Shown piece after piece: positions 1-5,764 of a stretch of 5,764 nt of DNA. Position 1 is the first letter of the stretch; each line of letters starts with the position of its first letter. Position numbers and translations under genes: made by a program. Below the pieces are notes generated by a model. The model had not been told where the DNA came from and searched no databases. It was given only the letters and a program-made list of their open reading frames with translations. Origin of the DNA: Trebonia sp. (GTDB lineage: Bacteria > Actinomycetota > Actinomycetes > Streptosporangiales > Streptosporangiaceae); contig JASHPP010000463.1 of the NCBI GenBank assembly GCA_030038035.1, positions 1 through 5,764 of the forward strand, in the 5' to 3' direction.

Positions 1-1692
1 GCCTGCCTCGGCCCGGACGATGCGGCATCGTCGGCGCTCGAACAGGCTGGTGAGCGTGCCTGCCAGCGCGGCGCGTACGAGGTCTCGTCCCGGGCGTTCG
101 AGCGCGCGGCCCGGCTGGCGCCTGACCAGGCCAGGCAGGGCCGGCTGCTGTACGCCGCGGCCGACGCCGCGTGGCTCGGCGGGCTCGCGCAGCGTGCGGT
201 GGCGCTGCTCGGGCAAGCCGACAGGTACGCACCCGCCGGGGACCTGGCCATCGCGATCGAGCACCTGCGCGGCCATATCGCCGTCCACCGCGGTCCGGTC
301 GGCACAGGGCGGGAGATCCTGCTGGCTGCCGCCGAGCGGGCCGCCCCGGCCGATCCCGAGCGCGCCGTCGTGATGCTCGCCGAGGCGGCGTACGCGTCGT
401 TCTTCGCCGGTGATGCCGCGACCATGCGCCTGGCCGCGCAGCGGGCCGCGTCGCTCGCCCCGCCCGACCCAAGTGCCCGCATCGCGTTCTTCACGCTGAT
501 AACGCGGGGCATGGCGCTGATCTTCGCGGGCGAAGACGAGCCGGGCGCGCCCGCGGTCCGCGCCGCGGTCGAACTGCTCGAGGGCCTGGACGAACTCCGC
601 GAGGATCCCCGCCTGCTCGCCTGGGCGGCCATGGGCTCGATCTGGCTGCGCGAGGCGGACACCGGGCGGGCGCTCGCCTACCGCGCGCTCGACGCGGCGC
701 GCCGCAAGTCGGCTGTCGGCGCACTGCCCTTCGTGCTGATCCATGTGGCGATCGATCAGGCGGCCACGGACCGGTGGGCGGAAGCGCAGGCCGGCTTTCA
801 CGAAGCGATCGGGCTGGCCAGGGAAATCGGCCAGCACATCGACCTCGCCTTTGGGCTGGCCTTCCTCGCGCGGCTCGACGCCAGGCAGGGCAGGTCGCAG
901 CAGTGCGGCGCGCACGCCGCCGAGGCGCTCAGCCTGTCTCGCGAACTGGGCCTTGGCGCATGCGAGGTGTGGGCCATCGCCGCCCTCGGCGACCTCGAGC
1001 TTGGCCTTGGCAGGCCAGAAGCCGCGCTCCCGCATTACGAGGAGCAGCTCGCGGTGCTGCGCGCCCGCGGCATCGCCGATGCCGACCCTTCTCCGCTGCC
1101 CGAGCTCACCGAGATCTACCTGCGCCTTGGCCGGGCGGAGGAGGCCGCGAAGGCAGCCGGGGAATTCGAGCACGACGCGAACGCCAAGGCGCAGCCCTGG
1201 GCACTGGCCCGGGCCGCGCGGTGCCGCGGGCTGCTGGCCGGCGAAGGCGAGTCGGACGCTCACTTCGAGACCGCGCTGGAGCTGCACGGCCAGACGGCGG
1301 ACGCCTTCGAGACCGCGCGCACGCACCTGGCGTACGGCGCCCGCCTGCGGCGGGACCGGCAGCGGGTGCTGGCCCGCACGCAGCTGCGCGCCGCCGTGGA
1401 CGTCTTCGACCGCCTCGGCGCCGGCCCGTGGGCGGAGACGGCGCGGGCCGAGCTCGCCGCGACCGGCGAGACCGCGCGACGGCGGGACGAGACCACGCTG
1501 AGCGACCTGACCCCCCAGGAACTGCAGATCGCCGTGAGCCTGGCCGAGGGCCGCACCACCAGGGAGACCGCGGCCGTCTTGTTCCTGAGCCCGAAGACCG
1601 TCGAGTACCACCTGCGCAACGTGTACCGCAAGCTCGGCATCGGATCGCGCGGCGAGCTCAAGGCCGCCATGGCGCGGCTCCCAGGCGGATAA
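1..1692 (+). CDS. LuxR-family transcriptional regulator, large TPR/HTH type (5' truncated)
   Basis: The frame is open from base 1 with no stop, so the start lies outside the window; 563 residues are visible. The last ~64 residues (500-563) are a LuxR-type helix-turn-helix: a 'LTPQELQIAVSLAEG' entry, 'TRETAAVLFLSPKTVEYHL' across the two DNA-contacting helices, then 'NVYRKLGIGSR'. Ahead of it lie about 490 residues of Ala/Leu/Glu-rich paired helices resembling degenerate TPRs, for example 'AEAQAGFHEAIGLAREIG' and 'GRPEAALPHYEEQL'. This layout matches the C-terminal part of LAL/MalT-like regulators, which are usually about 900-1000 residues with an N-terminal AAA/NB-ARC ATPase. That ATPase is not in view, so the LAL assignment is inferred. 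The protein is expected to be cytoplasmic and DNA-binding; its ligand and targets are unknown. It ends in GGA-TAA within a short direct repeat and converges on the hydrolase-glycosyltransferase gene. The internal ATG at 199 is not a credible start, because the same helical pattern continues upstream of it. Confidence 0.93.
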   Translation, partial: ACLGPDDAASSALEQAGERACQRGAYEVSSRAFERAARLAPDQARQGRLLYAAADAAWLGGLAQRAVALLGQADRYAPAGDLAIAIEHLRGHIAVHRGPVGTGREILLAAAERAAPADPERAVVMLAEAAYASFFAGDAATMRLAAQRAASLAPPDPSARIAFFTLITRGMALIFAGEDEPGAPAVRAAVELLEGLDELREDPRLLAWAAMGSIWLREADTGRALAYRALDAARRKSAVGALPFVLIHVAIDQAATDRWAEAQAGFHEAIGLAREIGQHIDLAFGLAFLARLDARQGRSQQCGAHAAEALSLSRELGLGACEVWAIAALGDLELGLGRPEAALPHYEEQLAVLRARGIADADPSPLPELTEIYLRLGRAEEAAKAAGEFEHDANAKAQPWALARAARCRGLLAGEGESDAHFETALELHGQTADAFETARTHLAYGARLRRDRQRVLARTQLRAAVDVFDRLGAGPWAETARAELAATGETARRRDETTLSDLTPQELQIAVSLAEGRTTRETAAVLFLSPKTVEYHLRNVYRKLGIGSRGELKAAMARLPGG

Positions 1693-1718
1693 CAGCAAGA
1701 TAGGAACAGGCCGGATAA
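1260..1718 (-). other. Probable non-coding read-through tail of the hydrolase-glycosyltransferase frame
   Basis: This is the stretch of the fusion frame downstream of the recognisable glycosyltransferase domain (residues 695-846 plus stop). Its first codons (TTA, then CTA, TCT, TGT, TAT) are ones the rest of the gene avoids. The remainder is Ser/Arg/Ala-rich, with no domain I recognise, and lies antisense to a well-conserved LuxR helix-turn-helix. The frame stays open by chance: a stop here needs a sense Tyr or His/Gln codon preceded by a particular wobble base. The three Tyr codons on the opposite strand (1333, 1606, 1624) all follow codons ending in G. I judge this part unlikely to be selected protein, although ribosomes could still translate it if the sequence is correct. 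Confidence 0.65.
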
Positions 1719-3800
1719 CAGCAGCTCAGCCAGCAGAGCCGCGGCCCGCGCGGCGCCGTCGGTCTCCACCGGGCGATACCCGACCGGGCGGTCGATCTCC
1801 GCGGCGATGGCGGCGGCGAGGCACTCGGGGTCGAGTGCCGCGTAGTCCAGGCGCCGGCCGGCGCCATACTGGGCGAGCCGGTGCGGCACGTGGATCTGCT
1901 GCTCGAAATGCCGGGCGAGCGGCACGTAAACGAACGGCCTGCCCGCCGCGGTCAGCTCCATGCACGTGGTCAGCCCGCCCTGGACCACCGCCAGGTCGCA
2001 GGCGGCCAGGTGCCGGTGCAGGCCGGGTACGTAACCGCGCACTTCGACGCCGGCGGGCACCGGCACCGACGCCGGGTCGATCCGCGGCCCGGTCACGAGC
2101 ACCATCCGCAGGCCGGCGACCTGCTTTTCGGCCAGCGGGAACGCCGCGGCGACCCGGCGCAGCAGCGGCGCCCCCACTCCGGAACCGCCCGCGGACACCA
2201 GGCAGACCCGCTCGCCTGGCCGGTAGCCGAGCTCGGCGCGCAGCGCCTCCCGGTCACCCGGCGGGGTGAACCCGGTGACGTACCCGGCGAAGGCGTAGCG
2301 CTGCAGCGCCCACTCGCGCGCGGTCGGCAGTCCCGGCCCGAGCGGCACGTCGGCGACGTCGCCGGGACCGCCGACGAAGATCGAGCGGTCCCGCAGCCGC
2401 GGGTAGCGGCGGCGGCGCTCGACCCGCTCCGCGTTCCAGTCCGCGGTGAGGGCGGCTTCCGCCGCCCCGCCCTCGGGCAGCGGCAGGAAGCCAACGAAGT
2501 CGGTGAGCCACGCGTACGCCGTCCGCTTGAGCTCGGGGTTGTCGAAAAGGAAGTGGTCGACGTCCCAGCCCTCGTCGACGATCCACAGGTCGTACGGCTC
2601 GTCGGCGACCAGGTCGTGGAAGACCATGAAGTTCGCCGCCATGATCTCATCCATCCGGCGGACGGCCTGGAACACGTTCAGGTCGTGCTCGCCCGCTTCT
2701 GACTCGATATGGGAGCTCTCGCTGACCAGCCAGCGCGACGCCGGGTGCACCCGCTCGCCCTGCTCCGCGAGCACCCGCGTCACCGGGTGCTGAGTGAGCC
2801 AGTCGATCTCAAGGCCCGGGTGCCTGGCCCGCAGCTCGGCGGCGATGGCCAGGTCGCGCCGGACGTGGCCGAGCCCGATCGGCGAGCTGACGTACAGCGC
2901 CCGTTTGCGGCGGTCCCTGCCCCTGGTCCAGGTCTGCCGCGCCGGCGTCCCTGGGCCGCCCAGCGACGAGGCGAAGTCGCGGATCAGCAGGTTGGCCCGG
3001 ACCGGATCGCGCATCGGCGTGCCATGCCCGCCGCGGTGGATCGTCACCAGCCGGCCGCCGGTCCAGCGGGCCAGCGCCACGCCGGTGTCGTAGGGCACGA
3101 TCCCGTCTTCGTCGCCGTGCACGATCAGGACCGGGCAGCGCACCTGCCGGCAGGTGGCCTCGGCGTCCGCCGCGGTGACGCCGGCCGCGGCCGGAAGGGT
3201 CAGCAGCAGCGTTTCGGCGGTGGTCTCCAGGCCCCAGCCCACGCCGTCCTCACGCTGCTTGATCGAGTGCGGCTCGGTGAACACCTGCGACATGAAGAAC
3301 TCGACCCAGCCCCGGTAGTCCGCCAGCCAGTAGTGCCTGTTCGCCTTCCCCCAGCCCTCGTAGCTGTCCTTGGGCTCATCGAAGTCAGGTGGGGCCGGCC
3401 AGGGCAGCGCCGCCCCGAACGCGATCACCCCGGCCGCCCGCTCCGGATGCCAGGCGGCCAGCTGGAGCGCGTGCCGGCCGCCCAGCGACAGGCCGACGAG
3501 CACGGCCTTGTCCACCCCGGCCGCGTCCAGCGCCGCGACCGCGTCGTCCGCGTACTCCCGGTCGCTGTAGGCCGCCGCGGCCGGCGGCCGGCCGGCGTTC
3601 CCGTTGCCGCGGCCCTCGACGGTGATCACGCGGAAATGCCGCGCCAGGTACGGCACCTGGGCCTTCCACTGCCGCGCGTGCACGATCGCCCACGACGTGA
3701 GCAGCAGGATCGCCGGCTCTCCGGTGCCGTAGACCGCGTAGCCGACGCGCACCCCGTCCCGCTCGACGACGCCGTCATAGTCGGGTTCGCGTGCCCGCAT
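1260..3800 (-). CDS. Fused alpha/beta hydrolase - MurG-like glycosyltransferase (3' end anomalous)
   Basis: The ATG at 3800 begins 'MRAREPDYDGVVERDGVRVG', a typical hydrolase N-terminus. Earlier in-frame codons only read antisense to the neighbouring gene. Residues 1-277 form an alpha/beta hydrolase with a nucleophile elbow GLSLG (Ser105), a likely acid Asp232 in 'HGDEDGIVP' and a likely base His259 in 'RGGHG'. A Gly/Arg-rich linker (about 278-298) leads to a GT-B glycosyltransferase at 299-694. Its N-lobe loop is 'SSPIGLGHVRRD'; 'ESSHIESEAGEHD' (361-373) follows; its donor-site region is 'VVQGGLTTCMELTAAGRPFV' (605-624), like MurG/GT28. From memory, the same hydrolase-transferase fusion occurs in other actinomycetes and ends at about 'ARAAALLAELL', which is residue 694 here (base 1719). 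The frame then has no stop until 1260, adding 152 doubtful residues antisense to the regulator. Substrates are unknown; no signal peptide or membrane segment is seen. The start follows the upstream stop by 20 bases with only a weak ribosome site (GTGGTG), so coupled translation is plausible. Confidence 0.85.
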   Translation of the reverse strand: MRAREPDYDGVVERDGVRVGYAVYGTGEPAILLLTSWAIVHARQWKAQVPYLARHFRVITVEGRGNGNAGRPPAAAAYSDREYADDAVAALDAAGVDKAVLVGLSLGGRHALQLAAWHPERAAGVIAFGAALPWPAPPDFDEPKDSYEGWGKANRHYWLADYRGWVEFFMSQVFTEPHSIKQREDGVGWGLETTAETLLLTLPAAAGVTAADAEATCRQVRCPVLIVHGDEDGIVPYDTGVALARWTGGRLVTIHRGGHGTPMRDPVRANLLIRDFASSLGGPGTPARQTWTRGRDRRKRALYVSSPIGLGHVRRDLAIAAELRARHPGLEIDWLTQHPVTRVLAEQGERVHPASRWLVSESSHIESEAGEHDLNVFQAVRRMDEIMAANFMVFHDLVADEPYDLWIVDEGWDVDHFLFDNPELKRTAYAWLTDFVGFLPLPEGGAAEAALTADWNAERVERRRRYPRLRDRSIFVGGPGDVADVPLGPGLPTAREWALQRYAFAGYVTGFTPPGDREALRAELGYRPGERVCLVSAGGSGVGAPLLRRVAAAFPLAEKQVAGLRMVLVTGPRIDPASVPVPAGVEVRGYVPGLHRHLAACDLAVVQGGLTTCMELTAAGRPFVYVPLARHFEQQIHVPHRLAQYGAGRRLDYAALDPECLAAAIAAEIDRPVGYRPVETDGAARAAALLAELLLSGLFLSCCYPPGSRAMAALSSPRDPMPSLRYTLRRWYSTVFGLRNKTAAVSLVVRPSARLTAICSSWGVRSLSVVSSRRRAVSPVAASSARAVSAHGPAPRRSKTSTAARSCVRASTRCRSRRRRAPYARCVRAVSKASAVWPCSSSAVSK
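1682..1723. repeat. Imperfect 16/17-base direct repeat at the convergent gene junction
   Basis: The + strand reads CAGGCGGATAACAGCA at 1682-1697 and CAGGCCGGATAACAGCA at 1707-1723. The copies are identical except for one extra C in the second, and 9 bases separate them. The first copy contains the TAA stop of the LuxR-family gene (1690-1692). The second starts, read on the - strand, at the point where recognisable glycosyltransferase sequence ends. The AT-richer GGATAACAGCA core stands out from its surroundings. I see no stem-loop here that would act as a terminator. The repeat could come from a small local duplication or a sequence/assembly error. Two copies are too few to call a regulatory site. 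Confidence 0.8.
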
Positions 3801-3820
3801 TGCACCACGATACGCGCGGG
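3801..3820 (-). other. Short intergenic spacer between the oxidoreductase and fusion genes
   Basis: Twenty bases lie between the TGA of the molybdopterin subunit and the ATG of the hydrolase-glycosyltransferase. There is no room for a promoter plus terminator and no clear AGGAGG-like ribosome site, only GTGGTG a few bases before the ATG. This supports one transcript and possibly translational coupling. Confidence 0.7.
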
Positions 3821-5764
3821 TCAGCCGCGGGCGCCCTGGATCGCGGTCCAGATCTTCTCCGGGGTGAGCGGCATGTCCAGGTGCCTGATGCCGTACGGGC
3901 GCAGCGCGTCCATGACCGCGTTGACGAGGGCGGGGAGCACGCCGATCGTCCCGCTCTCCCCCATGCCCTTGACGCCGAGCGGGTTGGCCGGCGACGGCGT
4001 GCACAGCAGGTAGGACTCGATCGGCGGGAGCGAGGCGGCGAACGGGACCGCGTAGTCGAGCAGCGACGCCGACATCGGCTGCCCGGCGGAGTCGTACCGG
4101 ACGTGCTCGGACAGCGCCTGCCCGACGCCCTGCGCGACCGCGCCGTGCACCTGGCCCTCGACGAGCAGCGGGTTGATCACCACGCCGCAGTCGTCGACCG
4201 CGACCACCCGCAGCAGCCGCACCCGGCCGGTGTCCGGGTCGACCGACACCACGCAGCCGTACGAGCCGGACGCGTAGGTCTCAGGCGGCGCCCCGGAGGA
4301 CGCGGTCGCGGTGATGCCGCCGAGCCGCGCCGCCGCCTCCGCCAGCGACATCGGCGCGTCCACCCGGCGGGCCGCCGCCAGCGCCGCCTGGCAGGCGTTG
4401 TACACCGCGGTCCCGCCGGCGACCGCGCTGCGCGACCCGAACGTGCCGTACCCGAACGGCGACGTGTCGGTGTCGCCGAACACCACGGTGACGTCCTCGT
4501 AGCCCACCCCGAGCAGGTCGGCGGCCAGCTGGGCGAACGCGGTCTCGTGCCCCTGCCCGTGGCTGCTCGTGCCCACCGCGACGGTCACCGCGCCCGCGGC
4601 GGACACGCTCACGGTCGCCCTGTCGCCCACGGGGCCGTCGGGGCCGTCGGGGCCTGGGCCGCGCGGGGTGATGCCGCCCGGCTCCACGAACGAGGCGATG
4701 CCCACGCCGACTAGATGGCCCTCGGGGGCCGACGGCGCGGGCCCGGCCGACAGCTTCTCAAGCAGCAGGTCCAGGCCGGCCGCGTAGTCCCCGCTGTCGT
4801 AGGTCAGCCCGGTGCAGGTGGTGTACGGGAACTCGCCAGGCGCGATGAAGTTGCGGCGCCGCACCTCGGCGGCGTCCAGCCCGGTCTCGTAAGCCACCAG
4901 GTCGACCAGCCGCTCGGTGAAGTACGCGGCCTCAGGCCGGCCGGCGCCGCGGTACGGCCCGATCGGCGTCGTGTTCGCGAACACGCCGGTCAGCTGGACG
5001 TCGAAGTTCGCGATCCGGTAACCCTGCGGGAGCATCGGGCCGAGGCGGCCGAGGAGGGAGCCGGGGCCGTTCGGGGTGAAGTAGGCGCCGAAGCTCGCGT
5101 GCACGCTGCCGCGCAGCGCCGTGATCCGCCCGCCGGCGTCGACCGCCATCTCCAGGTCGGCCACCTGGTCCCGGCCGTGGCTGGTGGCCAGGAACGACTC
5201 GGCGCGCTCCTCCACCCACTTGACCGGCCGGCCGAGCGCCAGCGCGGCGGCGATGACCGCCACCTGGTCGGGGTATATCGGCCCCTTCGCGCCGAACCCG
5301 CCGCCCATGTCGCCGACGACCACGCGCACCCGCTCCGGCGGCAGGCCAAGCAGCTGCGCCAGCCAGCTCCGCATCCCGTGCGGCCGCTGGGTGGAGATCC
5401 GCACCTCAAGCCGGCCGTCGGCGGCGGGGCAGGCGAGCACGCCGCGCGGCTCGAGCGCCACCGGGGCCACCCGCTGGCTGACCATCCGCTGCCCGACCCG
5501 GTAGGCGGCCGCGCCGAACGCCGCGTCCGCGTCCCCGCTGACGAGGCGCCTGGTGAACGCGACGTTGCCCGCGGTCCCCGCGTGCAGCACCGGGGCGTCC
5601 GGCGCCGCCGCCTCCAGCGGGCCCGTCACCGCGGCAAGCTCGTCGTAGTCGGCGGCGACGAGCTCGGCCGCGTCGGCGGCCAGCTCGGGCGTGTCTGCCA
5701 CGACTAGCGCCACCGGCTGCCCGGCCCACAGCACCCTGCCCGCGGCGAGCACCGGGTAGGGCGG
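3821..5764 (-). CDS. Molybdopterin-binding large subunit, xanthine dehydrogenase / form II CoxL-like (5' truncated)
   Basis: The frame is open to the right edge, where 'PPYPVLAAGRVLWAGQPVALVV' is internal family sequence, so the GTG at 5752 is not the start. There are 647 residues visible; the family is usually near 750-800, so roughly 100-150 N-terminal residues are missing. Numbering from the first visible codon, Gln126 in 'STQRPH' fits the glutamine near molybdenum (bovine XDH Gln767 by position). GGGFGAKG (154-161) is the cofactor loop, PYRGAGR (270-276) the active-site loop, GQGHET (403-408) a pterin-binding motif and Glu603 in GMGES the general base. The family hydroxylates small substrates with water-derived oxygen, working with a FAD subunit and a 2Fe-2S subunit, neither of which is in the window. 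PYRGAGR is of the form II type and lacks the Cys of the true CO dehydrogenase AYxCSFR loop, so an organic substrate such as an aldehyde or N-heterocycle is more likely than CO. It is probably the promoter-proximal partner of the fusion gene. Confidence 0.95.
   Translation of the reverse strand, partial: PPYPVLAAGRVLWAGQPVALVVADTPELAADAAELVAADYDELAAVTGPLEAAAPDAPVLHAGTAGNVAFTRRLVSGDADAAFGAAAYRVGQRMVSQRVAPVALEPRGVLACPAADGRLEVRISTQRPHGMRSWLAQLLGLPPERVRVVVGDMGGGFGAKGPIYPDQVAVIAAALALGRPVKWVEERAESFLATSHGRDQVADLEMAVDAGGRITALRGSVHASFGAYFTPNGPGSLLGRLGPMLPQGYRIANFDVQLTGVFANTTPIGPYRGAGRPEAAYFTERLVDLVAYETGLDAAEVRRRNFIAPGEFPYTTCTGLTYDSGDYAAGLDLLLEKLSAGPAPSAPEGHLVGVGIASFVEPGGITPRGPGPDGPDGPVGDRATVSVSAAGAVTVAVGTSSHGQGHETAFAQLAADLLGVGYEDVTVVFGDTDTSPFGYGTFGSRSAVAGGTAVYNACQAALAAARRVDAPMSLAEAAARLGGITATASSGAPPETYASGSYGCVVSVDPDTGRVRLLRVVAVDDCGVVINPLLVEGQVHGAVAQGVGQALSEHVRYDSAGQPMSASLLDYAVPFAASLPPIESYLLCTPSPANPLGVKGMGESGTIGVLPALVNAVMDALRPYGIRHLDMPLTPEKIWTAIQGARG
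4631..4657. repeat. Three-unit 9-base tandem repeat inside the molybdopterin subunit gene
   Basis: On the + strand GGGGCCGTC occurs twice in tandem (4631-4639 and 4640-4648), followed by a degenerate third unit GGGGCCTGG (4649-4657). On the coding strand it gives a Gly-Pro-Asp-rich loop, 'GPGPDGPDGPVGD', between the 'FVEPGGITPRG' and 'RATVSVSAAGAV' segments. The unit length is a multiple of three, so copy-number change would keep the reading frame. It is probably a flexible surface loop. Confidence 0.75.

Noticed and set aside
774..1703. Long + strand frames at 743-1501 and 774-1703 overlapping the regulator
   Set aside because: They are out of frame with a protein that has a clear LuxR helix-turn-helix; their composition is the Arg/Ala/Pro-rich pattern expected of GC-rich off-frames.
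1716..1718. TTA leucine codon as a sign of bldA-type developmental control of the fusion gene
   Set aside because: It lies in the first codon past the recognisable domain end, in the direct repeat, so it is probably not part of the genuine coding sequence.
1693..1760. Possible bidirectional terminator between the convergent genes
   Set aside because: Only a weak 5-base pairing (CCGCG with CGCGG, around 1739-1753) is visible, with no T-run, and it lies inside the conserved glycosyltransferase coding region; not supportable as a terminator.
3801..4004. Extension of the hydrolase-glycosyltransferase start upstream to 4004 ('MHAVAGQPARRQG...')
   Set aside because: These codons are antisense to the conserved C-terminal part of the molybdopterin subunit and show no hydrolase similarity; the ATG at 3800 gives a normal family N-terminus.
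2709..4013. 434-residue + strand open frame opposite the hydrolase domain
   Set aside because: It is in codon register with the real gene, has shadow-type composition with no recognisable domain, and runs across the junction of two well-supported - strand genes.
3791..5707. Two long + strand open frames lying back to back opposite the molybdopterin subunit (3791-4714 and 4715-5707)
   Set aside because: They are in codon register with the real gene on the other strand, where a stop arises only opposite sense TTA, CTA or TCA. The single break at 4712-4714 is just a rare CTA Leu codon. The proteins are Arg/Gly/Ala/Pro-rich with no recognisable domain.

Overview
The window is very GC-rich, with codons ending almost always in G or C and long spurious open frames opposite every gene. 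That composition, together with the gene families present, points to an actinomycete (Streptomyces- or Streptosporangium-like). The genus cannot be fixed from this sequence.

There are three real protein-coding genes and almost no free intergenic DNA. (1) On the + strand, from the left edge to 1692, lies the C-terminal part of a large LuxR-family regulator: a helical TPR-like region ending in a LuxR helix-turn-helix, with the N-terminus outside the window. (2) On the - strand, starting at 3800, is a fusion protein with an N-terminal alpha/beta hydrolase and a C-terminal MurG-like (GT-B) glycosyltransferase. (3) On the - strand, from the right edge to 3821, is the molybdopterin-binding large subunit of a xanthine dehydrogenase/CO dehydrogenase-type hydroxylase, missing its N-terminus. 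Genes 3 and 2 are 20 bases apart in the same direction and are probably co-transcribed. The regulator converges on them and need not control them.

The most unusual spot is the convergent junction around 1680-1725. The recognisable glycosyltransferase sequence ends near 1719, where an imperfect 17-base direct repeat begins. No in-frame stop follows until 1260, so the literal reading frame runs 433 bases antisense through the regulator's DNA-binding domain. The extra residues look like non-coding shadow. The likely explanations are a lost stop codon, a small duplication, or a one-base sequence error. I see no terminator hairpin at this junction.

No tRNA, rRNA, CRISPR array, insertion sequence or defence system is visible. 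The two - strand genes may act on a common small-molecule pathway (oxidation, hydrolysis, glycosyl transfer), but that is only inferred from their adjacency.
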